Below, one piece after another: positions 54,378 through 62,973 of a DNA stretch of 64,000 nt (its first letter is position 1; each line of letters starts with the position of its first letter). Source of the stretch: Spirochaetales bacterium (GTDB taxonomy: Bacteria > Spirochaetota > Spirochaetia > UBA9216); assembly GCA_016839055.1 (NCBI GenBank), contig JAEKNX010000006.1:1-64000 (forward strand). The letters are read 5' to 3'. Under the pieces are notes generated by a model. That model saw only the letters and a program-made list of their open reading frames with translations. It ran no database searches and was not told the DNA's origin. The translations under genes and the position numbers were made by a program.

Positions 54378-55088
54378 TTATTCTTCTATAACAGAATTTC
54401 GTAAAATACCGATTTTTTCAATCTCTATTTCAACAATATCGCCATTTTCAAGAGCGCCGACCCCGCTCGGGGTGCCGGTACTAATAAGATCACCCTCTTT
54501 TAGGGTAAACCAGGACGAGAGTACCTCGACAATTCTTGCAATGGAGAAGATCATCATCGCGGTGTTTGACTTCTGTACTGTCCTTCCGTTCAGCCTGCAC
54601 TCTATTTCCAGGTTCTGCGGATCACCGATATCTTCCGTCCTGACAAAGACAGGTCCCACAGGGCAGAATGTATCGAATGATTTCCCCCTGAACCAGCCGC
54701 TGCGATCTCCGGTTTGGATATTTCGCTGGCTGACATCATTCAGGCAGGTAAATCCGGCTACACAGCTCATAGCATCAGCGGCGGAGACGTTACGGCAGTC
54801 CTTCTTGATAAAAAACGCAAGCTCAGCCTCATAATCGGTCCGCAGCGGTGCGTCAAAATTATAATCACGAAGGAATGACGGAATAACTATTTCCTGCCCA
54901 TGGCTTATAAGGGCTGAGGGTGCCTTCGGAAATATTACCGGTTCCGTAGGCTGCTCCGGCTTGAAACCGCCGGCAAGCACGGATACGCTCTCCTTGATGT
55001 GATCATTATAATTGAGTCCGAGCGCAATTATCTTGGACGGATTAACACGATATTCTTCATCTGTTCCTGATATGGGAAGTTTAAACAC
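54378..55088 (-). CDS. Fumarylacetoacetate hydrolase (FAH) family protein
   Basis: 236 aa from a GTG start with AAAGGAG upstream. FAH-fold motifs: IALGLNYNDHIKES, then EAELAFFIKKDCRN (metal Glu), GFTCLNDVSQRNIQ, RGKSFDTFCPVGPVFV and GDLISTGTPSGVGAL. The family covers metal-dependent C-C hydrolases, decarboxylases and isomerases acting on 2-oxo acids. The substrate is unknown. It precedes avtA on the same strand with a 56-base gap. Confidence 0.88.
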   Translation of the reverse strand: MFKLPISGTDEEYRVNPSKIIALGLNYNDHIKESVSVLAGGFKPEQPTEPVIFPKAPSALISHGQEIVIPSFLRDYNFDAPLRTDYEAELAFFIKKDCRNVSAADAMSCVAGFTCLNDVSQRNIQTGDRSGWFRGKSFDTFCPVGPVFVRTEDIGDPQNLEIECRLNGRTVQKSNTAMMIFSIARIVEVLSSWFTLKEGDLISTGTPSGVGALENGDIVEIEIEKIGILRNSVIEE

Positions 55089-55118
55089 AACATTCTCCTT
55101 TAGACTATTTTACATTAT

Positions 55119-56489
55119 TCAAGTAAGATCATGTACCCATTTTCCGGAAATCACCCTCGCGGCGGTAAAAACGGACTTTACAACCTCCTCAAGGCTGACA
55201 AAGAGGTATACAAGATAAACCGGCAGCCCGAGGTATAGTCCGGTAAAAAAGGCGAGGGTAACCCCAACCCCCCAGACACCGAAAATCTCCACTAGGGCCG
55301 CATAGAGGGTATCACCGCCGCCCCTGAAAATACCGACGATTGTGTGAATATTAAATGATTTAAAAGGGAGGAATAAAGAGAAAATTATTATTATCTTCGC
55401 GGCCTCACCTTTTAGTCCGTCAGAAACATTAAATCCGGACGGCAGAATCCCGCTGAGTGCTAGGGTAATGATTCCTATTATGACGCCCTCGGCTATCGCC
55501 AGCTTCACAATCTTCCTGCCGTTCCGTTCCGCGGTCTTATAATCACCCTCGCCTATCTTCTTCCCGGTCAGGATGGCGGCACCGGTTGCCGAACCAATTA
55601 AGGCCACAAACATGAGGTTCATTACCGCCTCGGCGATGTTTACCGCCGCGAGCGAGGAGGTGCCCATCCGACCGTAGACAATCTTGAATACCGTCATCCC
55701 GAGGGCCCAGAAAATTTCATTGATGATGACCGGCGATGCTGTTATCAGAAACTTTTTAATGAAAGCCCTGGTAAATCGGGTCATTTCGCGGAGGCTTCCG
55801 GCCGCGGGGTTATTCTTATTCGTATAAACAAGAAGCAGCATTACAATGCATTCAACAAGCCTCGATACGGCCGTAGCAAGGGCAACTCCCTTTACTCCCC
55901 AGGCAGGAAAGCCAGCCTTGCCGAAGATAAACAGATAATTAAGAATAGTATTAAGCCCGAGAGAAACTAGTGAAACATACAGCGGCAGCCTGGCTCTTTC
56001 AAGACTCCGCTGAACCTGCGCCATCGTGATGGTAACCGCCGTAAACAGGTAACTCACCGCAACAACTTTTAGATAATCGGCTCCAAGGGCAATTACGTCA
56101 GCGTCGGTAGAGAAAATTCCCACAATTTTCTCCGGGATGAGAAGCGACAGGGCCCCGAAGGGGAGCGAAGCCGCCAGACCGAGAATGATGCTCAGACCGG
56201 TGGTCTCACGGATCTTTTCAATATTCTTCCTGCCCCAGAACTGTGAGATAAAAACTCCGCAGCTGCTGCCTATTCCAAAAAGAAGCAAGGTGTAGAGAAA
56301 GAAGAGCTGATTGCCTATGCCTACGGCGGCTATCTCGACCTCGCCTAGCTGCCCTATCATGAAGGTATCTACAAAAGAGAGTGATGATATTACAAGATTA
56401 TGCAGGGCCACCGGCGCCGCAATTTTAAAAAGACCAGAATAAACCGGATCTCTGAACTGATTTATTAAATTTCTATAGGGTTGTTTCAT
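55119..56489 (-). CDS. MATE family efflux transporter
   Basis: 456 aa with twelve hydrophobic helices. The family pattern is clear: GLFKIAAPVALHNLVISSLSFVDTFMIGQLGEVEIAAVGI at the N-terminus (split over several helices), YLKVVAVSYLF, and the second half repeat ITASPVIINEIFWALGMTVF. MATE pumps export cationic drugs or metabolites using Na or H gradients. Specificity is unknown. It lies 37 bases downstream of the EIIA remnant. Confidence 0.92.
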   Translation of the reverse strand: MKQPYRNLINQFRDPVYSGLFKIAAPVALHNLVISSLSFVDTFMIGQLGEVEIAAVGIGNQLFFLYTLLLFGIGSSCGVFISQFWGRKNIEKIRETTGLSIILGLAASLPFGALSLLIPEKIVGIFSTDADVIALGADYLKVVAVSYLFTAVTITMAQVQRSLERARLPLYVSLVSLGLNTILNYLFIFGKAGFPAWGVKGVALATAVSRLVECIVMLLLVYTNKNNPAAGSLREMTRFTRAFIKKFLITASPVIINEIFWALGMTVFKIVYGRMGTSSLAAVNIAEAVMNLMFVALIGSATGAAILTGKKIGEGDYKTAERNGRKIVKLAIAEGVIIGIITLALSGILPSGFNVSDGLKGEAAKIIIIFSLFLPFKSFNIHTIVGIFRGGGDTLYAALVEIFGVWGVGVTLAFFTGLYLGLPVYLVYLFVSLEEVVKSVFTAARVISGKWVHDLT

Positions 56490-56526
56490 TTTTAAGTTAC
56501 TATACCTCAGGTTTTATAAGCGCTCT

Positions 56527-56745
56527 TCAGATATCTCCCTTTCGCGCCCGTTCGGCAAGCAGAATCAGATTCCGCAGATCATCCTCCGACTTAACCTTCA
56601 TCCAGTTTGCAAGAAAATCGGGAGTTTGTTCGTCTTTTGAGCCGGCCAGCGCAAACACCAGGTTTACAGGAGTCGCAGCCCCGCAGAACTTTACACTATT
56701 TTGGGATCTTACGACAACTATCTCAAACTGCTTTTCGCCTGCCAT
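56527..56745 (-). pseudogene. Remnant of an EIIA-type C-terminal domain
   Basis: 72 aa. The readable part resembles the C-terminal end of EIIA-like domains fused to cation antiporters and APC permeases: VVVRSQNSVKF, PVNLVFALAGSKDE, then DFLANWMKVKSEDDLRN and LILLAERARKG. The helix normally between AGSKDE and the DF-x-W segment (about 15 residues) is missing, and the His-bearing N-terminal half is absent. No ribosome site precedes the ATG. It is best read as a decayed fragment; a functional mini-domain is less likely. Confidence 0.55.
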
Positions 56746-56787
56746 AACAATATGAAGTATAGCAAGTCCGTGAAGACTCTAGTGACA

Positions 56788-58623
56788 TCATTTCACGAGG
56801 GTGTTCTTTCCGCGGCCTATCAAGTCTGTACGGCCGGCCTTCGTAAGCGCCTTAATCACCATCTTTCTGTTTTCAGGCTTATGAAAGTGGAGAAGCGCCC
56901 GCTGCATGGCCTTATCCTCCGGCTCTCGGGCCGAGTACACCTCTTTTCCCGTGAACGGATCTATTCCGGTATAGTAGATGCAGGTGGAGAGAGTTGACGG
57001 AGTAGGATAGAAATCCTGAACCTGATCAGGAATGAATCCTTGTTTTTTCAGATAGAGAGCAAGTTCGATTGCCTCCTCGAGTCCGGAACCCGGATGTCCT
57101 GATATTAAATACGGAATCATGTATTGTTTTTTATCAAGTTTCCTGTTTTCACTTTTGAATGCCTCTTCAAACCTTCGGTAAACCCGGTTATCAGGCTTTC
57201 TCATCAAATTAAGAACCTTTTTCGATACATGCTCCGGCGCAGTCTTCAGCTGACCGCTTACATGATGGGCACATAATTCAGAGAGAAACTCCCCTCCGCC
57301 GCTCCCGCAGCCTTTTTCAACTGCCGCCATGAGGTAATCAAACCTTATTCCTGATCTGATGAAGACTCGTTTTACACCTTCTATCCCGCGAAGCTCCCGC
57401 AGAAGCTCAAGATACCCTCTATGGTCAAGGTCAAGGTTGGGACAAGGCTCGGGAAATAGGCAGTCGCGGTGCTCGCAGCTCCCGGCGGTTTTCTGCTTCC
57501 TGCATGCCGCATGAAAGAAATTCGCCGTAGGACCGCCGACATCATGGATAATTCCCTTGAAAGCCGGGTTTTCAAGAAACAGCCGCGCCTCCCCGACAAC
57601 CGAAGCCTGGCTGCGCGGCTGAATTATTCTGCCCTGATGAAAGGTAAGAGAGCAAAAGCTGCAGCTTCCGAAACACCCCCTGTTCACTGTCAGGCTGAAC
57701 TCAACTTCCTTGAGTGCCGGAACCCCGCCGTCCTTCTCATAGACAGGGTGAACCTGTCTTAAATAAGGAAACTCATAGCTTCGATCAAGCTGTGCTTCGG
57801 TTAGCGGCAACGCCGGCGGATTCTGAACCACCCACTGATTATCGGTTTTTTCAACGAGGACGACGGCACTGAAAGGGTTCGTGTTTTTATACCTGCTTAG
57901 GAAGCTGACGGCAAATTGTTTCTTGTCGCCTAGTATTTCATTGTATGACGGAAGATCCAGCCGCCCCGGAATGTCCCCAGGTTCCTTCTCTCCTGTTCTG
58001 TAAACTGTGCCTCTGATGTTTTTGAGTTCTTTTATATCTTTTCCACCGGCAAGGGCGGCGGCAATTTCGATTATCGGAGACTCTCCCATCCCGTATACAA
58101 GCAGATCAGCCTTGGAATCAATCAAGACCGATCGCCTGAGCTTATTGCTCCAGTAATCATAATGACTGAGCCGCCTGAGAGAGGCCTCTACGCCGCCCAG
58201 GATAACCGTAACACCTTTATAAGCCTGTCTGGCGGCCGCTGTATAAGGAATCAGCGCCCGGTCCGGCCTGAGCCCCATCTGGCCCCCGGGTGAATAGGAA
58301 TCTGTCCGACGCCGTTTTTTTGTAGTTGAGTAATGGTTGACCATCGAATCAATGTTTCCCGATGTTATCAGGAACGCAAGCTCGGGCCTGCCGAGGGTCT
58401 GGAAGGCATCCGGATTTTTCCAATCCGGCTGAGCAATTATCCCGACACGGTATCCCTCTGCCTCCAGAAGCCTCGCGATGAGGGCCGTACCGAAGGACGG
58501 GTGATCTACGTAGGCGTCTCCCGAGACAATAATGAAGTCACAGGCTGCCCATCCGCGGCTTTTTAGATCTTTTTTGCTGATGGGAATAAATTTTTTTTCA
58601 GTACCCTTTTGGTTGATTGACAT
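56788..58623 (-). CDS. YgiQ family radical SAM protein
   Basis: 611 aa, the family length. It begins with a B12-binding-like N-terminal part (AACDFIIVSGDAYVDHPSFG), then the radical SAM core with NRGCFGSCSFCSLTF (CxxxCxxC cluster), HDVGGPTANFF, and a run of extra cysteines (HRDCLFPEPCPNL), followed by APEHVSKKVLNLMRKP and YFIP-type segments (IPDQVQDFYPTPSTLS). YgiQ proteins are of unknown reaction. It is the first gene of a minus-strand set that continues to MATE. Confidence 0.94.
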   Translation of the reverse strand: MSINQKGTEKKFIPISKKDLKSRGWAACDFIIVSGDAYVDHPSFGTALIARLLEAEGYRVGIIAQPDWKNPDAFQTLGRPELAFLITSGNIDSMVNHYSTTKKRRRTDSYSPGGQMGLRPDRALIPYTAAARQAYKGVTVILGGVEASLRRLSHYDYWSNKLRRSVLIDSKADLLVYGMGESPIIEIAAALAGGKDIKELKNIRGTVYRTGEKEPGDIPGRLDLPSYNEILGDKKQFAVSFLSRYKNTNPFSAVVLVEKTDNQWVVQNPPALPLTEAQLDRSYEFPYLRQVHPVYEKDGGVPALKEVEFSLTVNRGCFGSCSFCSLTFHQGRIIQPRSQASVVGEARLFLENPAFKGIIHDVGGPTANFFHAACRKQKTAGSCEHRDCLFPEPCPNLDLDHRGYLELLRELRGIEGVKRVFIRSGIRFDYLMAAVEKGCGSGGGEFLSELCAHHVSGQLKTAPEHVSKKVLNLMRKPDNRVYRRFEEAFKSENRKLDKKQYMIPYLISGHPGSGLEEAIELALYLKKQGFIPDQVQDFYPTPSTLSTCIYYTGIDPFTGKEVYSAREPEDKAMQRALLHFHKPENRKMVIKALTKAGRTDLIGRGKNTLVK

Positions 58624-58686
58624 AAAAACTATTTTTTCATAGAATTATAGAAATTTCTATATCTATTCTCTTTTTTCTTAATTGAC

Positions 58687-58715
58687 TTGAGGTATCTTTA
58701 TTATTACCTTATAAT
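58687..58715 (+). promoter_or_regulatory. Putative promoter of the glycoside-hydrolase-like gene
   Basis: TTGAGG (58687-58692), 17 bases, TATAAT (58710-58715). A start near 58722 leaves a 70-base leader with GAGG 8 bases before the TTG start codon. Confidence 0.5.
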
Positions 58716-58791
58716 GAAATATATTATCAAATCTGTACTTAAATCATGTTATAAGAATTTATAATAACTACACTAAAATGAGGTTTTAATA

Positions 58792-60216
58792 TTGGTAAAG
58801 AAAGGTTTTCCCGCTGTTCATTTTTACGATCAAGACTTCGTAGACCTTTATGAAAAAACGTGGGCCTGGCTTCAGGACTCCTGGAAAAGTGGAAACTCAA
58901 AAAACGGTTTTCCAAAAACATATTTCAATTATCCCGAAAGCACGACGGTAAGTCAGTTTGAATCGATATTGTCAACGTTCTTCCTGGTATACAGCAACAG
59001 CCAGTTTCCGGCATGCCCCTCACTCGATCTTTTTTATTCAAAACAGGAAGAAGATGGCGCCATAAGAGGCATTTATAACGAATCCGACGGAAAACCTGTT
59101 CTCGAAGGTGACAATCCGGAGGGAGTACATCCGCCGCTGTTTTCTTGGGCCGAATACAATCTGTATCACAAAGAAGGCAATAAGAAAAGACTCAAGGAGA
59201 TAGTAATCCATCTTGAGAAATATTATCACTGGGTCGAGGCCACCTTCAAACAGGCAAACGGACTATACAAGGTTCCGCTTTCCGCGACGATGATGGAAAC
59301 TTCCCCACGGAAAGACGCATACTATACCGTAGACTTCAACTCACAGCAGGCAGTAAATGCCCTCTATATGTCGGAACTTGGGGACATTCTCAATGATAAG
59401 GAAATGAGTTTCAAATACAAGAGAAAATATTTTTCACTCAAAACCAGAATATCATCGCTGATGTGGAATCACGAGGACGGCATTTACTACGATATTGACA
59501 AGGACGAAAAACAGGTAAAGGTCAAAACTATTGCGTCATTCTGGACCCTTCTAGCCGAAATTCCCAATGAGGAAAGGGCCTGTTTGCTAATCGATCACCT
59601 CACTAATCCTGAGTCCTTCGGAACCGATAATCCTTTTCCATCACTTGCCGCCTCTGAACCGGATTTTTCCGAAGACGGAGAGGGCTGCCGTGGTTCAGTA
59701 TATTCTCCGTTCACCTTCATGGTTGTGAAGGGGCTCGAAAAATACGCCAGGTATGAACTTGCACGGGAATGTTCCATAAGACATCTTTATTTCATGCTCG
59801 ACACCCTTCATCCGGAAGGTAGTGAAGCAGGAAATATCTATGAAGCATATAAGCCTAATTCGGACGGACCTGCCAAGAGTTCTTCTAATGACAGCTTTCC
59901 GAGACCTGTTTTTCTTGCCTACACCTCGATTGCGACAGTAACCCTGGTTATTGAAAACATTCTCGGTCTGTATATAAGTCTCCCAAGAAAAACCGTCGAC
60001 TGGATAATGCCGACGCTCGAGATCATGGGAATTGAGAATCTTTCGCTGAAACGAAACCTCATTACCATCCTCAGCAACAAAAGCGGCAGGGGCTGGGAAA
60101 TAAGACTCGAATCCGAGAAACTTTATTATTTCACGATAAATATTTTAGATGAGCATAAAAAGAAAACGCTTCCGATACCATCGGGTAAGTGTTCAATGCT
60201 AATAGATAAACTATAA
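58792..60216 (+). CDS. GH63/GH37-like (MGH1-type) six-hairpin glycoside hydrolase
   Basis: 474 aa from a TTG start with GAGG at 58780-58783. An (alpha/alpha)6-barrel pattern resembling GH63/trehalase proteins: LFYSKQEEDGAIRGIY, HPPLFSWAEYNLY, HLEKYYHWVEATF and NGLY, VDFNSQQAVNALYMSELG, LMWNHEDGIYYDID, and a late NIYEAYKP segment with the probable catalytic Glu. No signal peptide, so it is likely cytoplasmic and may act on trehalose, glucosylglycerate or a similar compatible solute. The exact substrate is unproven. It ends in a C-terminal beta domain and a terminator. Confidence 0.75.
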   Translation: MVKKGFPAVHFYDQDFVDLYEKTWAWLQDSWKSGNSKNGFPKTYFNYPESTTVSQFESILSTFFLVYSNSQFPACPSLDLFYSKQEEDGAIRGIYNESDGKPVLEGDNPEGVHPPLFSWAEYNLYHKEGNKKRLKEIVIHLEKYYHWVEATFKQANGLYKVPLSATMMETSPRKDAYYTVDFNSQQAVNALYMSELGDILNDKEMSFKYKRKYFSLKTRISSLMWNHEDGIYYDIDKDEKQVKVKTIASFWTLLAEIPNEERACLLIDHLTNPESFGTDNPFPSLAASEPDFSEDGEGCRGSVYSPFTFMVVKGLEKYARYELARECSIRHLYFMLDTLHPEGSEAGNIYEAYKPNSDGPAKSSSNDSFPRPVFLAYTSIATVTLVIENILGLYISLPRKTVDWIMPTLEIMGIENLSLKRNLITILSNKSGRGWEIRLESEKLYYFTINILDEHKKKTLPIPSGKCSMLIDKL

Positions 60217-60217
60217 C

Positions 60218-60248
60218 AAGGCGGCGGACATTTGGTCCGCCTTTTTTT
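60218..60248 (+). terminator. Terminator after the glycoside-hydrolase-like gene
   Basis: ggcggac (60223-60229), loop atttg, gtccgcc (60235-60241), then seven T. A 7-bp stem directly after the stop. Confidence 0.85.
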
Positions 60249-60264
60249 AATGGAGTAGAACTAT

Positions 60265-61092
60265 ATGAGTTGTTTAGGAACGATAATCGGCGGAACCATA
60301 GGATTATTTTTAGGCGGCCCGCTGGGAGCAATTGCCGGGGCGGCATTCGGAAGTTTTATTTCAGGAGCAGGCGCCAGATTCACCGAAAAAGTAGACGGCG
60401 GGGAGCAGGACCGCTACTCCGCCTGGTACGGCAACCGGATGAATCGCAGTCAACATAATCAGATGACATTCTTCGTAGGCGCGTTTTCCATGCTGGCCAA
60501 ACTCGCGGCGATTGACGGTAAAGTCTCTGAAAAAGAACGCCGGAAGGTCGAAGAATTCATGGATAACGACCTAAGCCTTGATGCCGCGACCAAAGCCAGC
60601 GGCTTCAAAATCTTCGACACCGCGGTAAATGCCTCCGAAACATTCTACCAGTTCGCAAACCAGTTCTACCGGGAATTCCGGTATCAGAGCCAGCTTCTTG
60701 AACTAATGATAGATATAATGCTCAGAGTAGCTCTTGAGGATGGCGGCATAAGCAGCGAGGAAGAAACGCTGATAATGGACGCGGTACACATATTCAGGCT
60801 CGACGACGGGCTCTACGGACGTCTGAAGGCAAAATATACAGGCGGCTACTCCGGCTACACAGGCCCGGCCTACGGAAGCGCCTCAGCCGGTGCAGCGTAT
60901 TCGGTTCTCGGCTGTAAATCAACAGATAGTGACGACACCTTGAAGAGAGCTTACCGCAAACTCGTTTCTGAGTATCATCCTGATAAAATATCATCAAAAG
61001 GCCTACCTGAAGAATTCCAGAAGGTTGCGAAGGCGAAGTTCATCGAAATTCAGAACGCATGGGACAAGATTAAAGCCGCGCGGGGATTGTAG
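60265..61092 (+). CDS. djlA: DjlA-like TerB/J-domain co-chaperone
   Basis: 275 aa. A Gly-rich N-terminal hydrophobic segment (IIGGTIGLFLGGPLGAIAGA) may anchor it in the membrane. Residues about 68-190 are a TerB-like helical domain (FFVGAFSMLAKLAAIDGKVS, VALEDGGISSEEETLI). The C-terminal J domain (about 210-275) has the HPD motif in SEYHPDKIS. DjlA proteins stimulate DnaK ATPase at the membrane. The gene stands alone between two terminators. Confidence 0.88.
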   Translation: MSCLGTIIGGTIGLFLGGPLGAIAGAAFGSFISGAGARFTEKVDGGEQDRYSAWYGNRMNRSQHNQMTFFVGAFSMLAKLAAIDGKVSEKERRKVEEFMDNDLSLDAATKASGFKIFDTAVNASETFYQFANQFYREFRYQSQLLELMIDIMLRVALEDGGISSEEETLIMDAVHIFRLDDGLYGRLKAKYTGGYSGYTGPAYGSASAGAAYSVLGCKSTDSDDTLKRAYRKLVSEYHPDKISSKGLPEEFQKVAKAKFIEIQNAWDKIKAARGL

Positions 61093-61127
61093 GGTTTATT
61101 TAAAATCAATAAAAATTAAAATAGAAT

Positions 61128-61155
61128 GGGTGTCCTTAGAGGATGCCTTTTTTTT
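61128..61155 (+). terminator. Terminator after the TerB/J-domain gene
   Basis: ggtgtcc (61129-61135), loop, ggatgcc (61141-61147) with two G-T pairs, then eight T. Between here and the next terminator (about 190 bases) no gene or motif is recognised. Confidence 0.75.
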
Positions 61156-61338
61156 GCGCTTTCTCTTTTCCTGCAGCCTTGGTTTAATAGCGGACGCTTG
61201 GACCAGGTAGAGATGCAACTGAATACCAAAGCCATAACCAATATCCCCCATCTGTAATAATCACTACCGCGTGACACCGGATATCATCAGCGGCTTAAGA
61301 CTCTTAAGATTTGTTGGCCGCCCTGCCGGGCGCACAAA

Positions 61339-61368
61339 CAAAAAGGGCTGTCCGAGGACAGCCCTAAT
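61339..61368 (-). terminator. Terminator after the outer-membrane barrel gene
   Basis: gggctgtcc (61345-61353) and ggacagccc (61356-61364) form a strong stem; on the minus strand it is followed by a T-rich tail. It lies about 25 bases after the barrel gene stop. Confidence 0.85.
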
Positions 61369-61389
61369 CAAATCAATTATAAAATCGAA

Positions 61390-62472
61390 TTAGAAATCAA
61401 GGTCAGCATAGACATAGAGTCCGCTGCCGGTGATTGAACCGTCGGCACCCCAGATTGATGTTGAAGTATTAGCGTCAGCTGCTACAACATAACCGGCACC
61501 AAGTCCGAAAGCGCCGAACATGTATTTTCCACCAATGTCAACTGACTGGAAAATACCAGGAGTTGAAGCATCAAGGTCAGCAATTACATAGATGTCAGCA
61601 TTCTCAACAATTGATGTGCTTACTTCTACGTTAATGTCTTTGAACATGTTTGCACCAGCTCCGCCAACACCAACTGCAACGTGGAAAGCGTCGATATCTG
61701 CTGCAACACCTGAGCTCCAGCCCATGTTTACAGTAGTTGTTGCAAGGCTCATTACAAAAGATAAAGGAATTGTAAGTGCTGCAGGTCCAACTTCGAAACT
61801 ATATCCACCATCAAGCCAGATACTTCCAGAACCAATAGCTGTGAAAGCTGCATGGTAACCAACTAAGAAGTTAAGACCATCGATAGGAGCACCGGAAACT
61901 GCAACAGTCATTGCTGTTCCCATTACATCCTGCCAGTATTTCAGGCTGTAGCCTGCAACACCGAGGTTAAAAGCAACTGAAAGATCAGTTTTAGGACCTG
62001 TTGTCCAGAGATAACCTCCGGCAAGGCCTGAACCGTAAAATTCTTCTCCGCTTCTTGATACGTAGTTCCAATTACAGTAGTAAGCATCAAAAAGACCAGC
62101 TGTGAGGCTGAGAGAAACAACGTCAATACCGAGAGCTCCGGTGATGTTTGATGTTACTCTGAAGTCGTCAAGGGCGATATTCTTAGCAGGTAAGAACTCT
62201 TTGAATTCGTTTACATCAGTAGTAGCAGGATCATCTGCAACTTCAGCCTGGCCAGTCCAGTCAGCGCCTTCAGAGTCAAGCTCGATTGAAACAGTTGTAA
62301 ATTCGTCAACTGTAGCTTTCAGGTTAATTTCTGCTCTAGGTGTTGCTGATACGGGTGCAACACCGATACCAGTAGCTCCGAACTTGAATTCACCGCTCAG
62401 ACCGACTTCTGCGAAAGCTCCAGCCATTCCGATGACCAGCAACAGTGTTAGGACAAGTGCTATTTTCTTCAT
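61390..62472 (-). CDS. Abundant outer-membrane beta-barrel (porin-like) protein
   Basis: 360 aa from the ATG at 62472. This start is chosen over longer readings because GGAGG lies upstream and a signal peptide follows (MKKIALVLTLLLVIGMAGAF, cleaved near AFA). The mature protein is Gly/Ala/Asp-rich with amphipathic strands and ends in YADLDF, a C-terminal Phe typical of outer-membrane barrels. Codons are strikingly biased and the promoter is a perfect consensus, pointing to very high expression. It resembles spirochaetal major outer-membrane proteins in style, but I cannot name the family. Confidence 0.75.
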   Translation of the reverse strand: MKKIALVLTLLLVIGMAGAFAEVGLSGEFKFGATGIGVAPVSATPRAEINLKATVDEFTTVSIELDSEGADWTGQAEVADDPATTDVNEFKEFLPAKNIALDDFRVTSNITGALGIDVVSLSLTAGLFDAYYCNWNYVSRSGEEFYGSGLAGGYLWTTGPKTDLSVAFNLGVAGYSLKYWQDVMGTAMTVAVSGAPIDGLNFLVGYHAAFTAIGSGSIWLDGGYSFEVGPAALTIPLSFVMSLATTTVNMGWSSGVAADIDAFHVAVGVGGAGANMFKDINVEVSTSIVENADIYVIADLDASTPGIFQSVDIGGKYMFGAFGLGAGYVVAADANTSTSIWGADGSITGSGLYVYADLDF

Positions 62473-62547
62473 ATTATTCACTTCCTCCATGAATTTGGGA
62501 TCAAACCAACGGTTTGTTAACATCCCGTTTAATATAATTTTGAGGTA

Positions 62548-62576
62548 ATTATAACAACCTCATTTTTAGCTGTCAA
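62548..62576 (-). promoter_or_regulatory. Perfect consensus sigma-70 promoter of the barrel gene
   Basis: Minus strand TTGACA (62576 to 62571), exactly 17 bases, TATAAT (62553 to 62548). A start near 62541 leaves a leader of about 69 bases with GAGGAAGTG before the ATG. Confidence 0.85.
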
Positions 62577-62784
62577 GAAAATATAAGTTTTAATTGAAAT
62601 TGATTCGAAGCTCCTTTTTTTAAATAATGGGCTGATTTTCGAACAAGAGCTAAAATCATGAATATTTAAATCTCCAAGCCGTATCAAATTCATGTATTTA
62701 AATGGTCGGCAGTTAGAACCTTCTCCATAAGTGGTATTCTAACCCTCTTTCCCTCTTTTATCAAGAAAAACAAAATCGAAAATA

Positions 62785-62816
62785 ATGTTTATAAATAGTG
62801 CCCTATTTATAAACAT
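62785..62816. repeat. Perfect 14-bp AT-rich inverted repeat
   Basis: atgtttataaatag (62785-62798), loop tgcc, ctatttataaacat (62803-62816). It lies in the 501-base gap between metK and the barrel gene, about 200 bases upstream of the barrel promoter. It may be an operator or an element of the metK 3' region; no T run follows closely. Confidence 0.6.
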
Positions 62817-62821
62817 TTCAT

Positions 62822-62957
62822 AAAAAAATACCGCGGACGGACGGATTACGCAATAGACGATCAATATAAAAACAAAGCGCGTTTTTTTAAGTAATCCGCC
62901 CCTTATTTTACCGGCAGTCCGCTTTGTCACCTCATTTTCTCATCATCCTCCGCGGTA
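62822..62957 (-). ncRNA. Structured metK 3' region with crossing repeats and terminator tail
   Basis: Downstream of the metK stop on the minus strand. Outer arms taccgcgg (62829-62836)/ccgcggta (62950-62957) enclose two interleaved pairs: cggattac (62842-62849)/gtaatccg (62891-62898) and caaagcg (62873-62879)/cgctttg (62920-62926). The order makes them cross, compatible with a pseudoknot. On the minus strand the last arm is followed by a T run, as in an intrinsic terminator. It could be the metK terminator or a separate small RNA. A 63-codon open frame here is not believed. Confidence 0.45.
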
Positions 62958-62973
62958 CTTTTTATAAACTATC

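Noticed and set aside
61156-61338. Gene or RNA between the TerB/J-domain gene and the barrel gene terminator
   Set aside because: No ORF, no strong hairpin and no promoter-like pair were recognised.
62102-62548. 148-codon plus-strand ORF antisense to the barrel gene
   Set aside because: Antisense shadow of a gene with strong codon bias, signal peptide and consensus promoter.
62739-62930. 63-codon ORF on the minus strand after metK
   Set aside because: It starts at GTG inside the structured repeat region, is rich in Phe/Ile from AT-rich DNA, and has no recognisable features.
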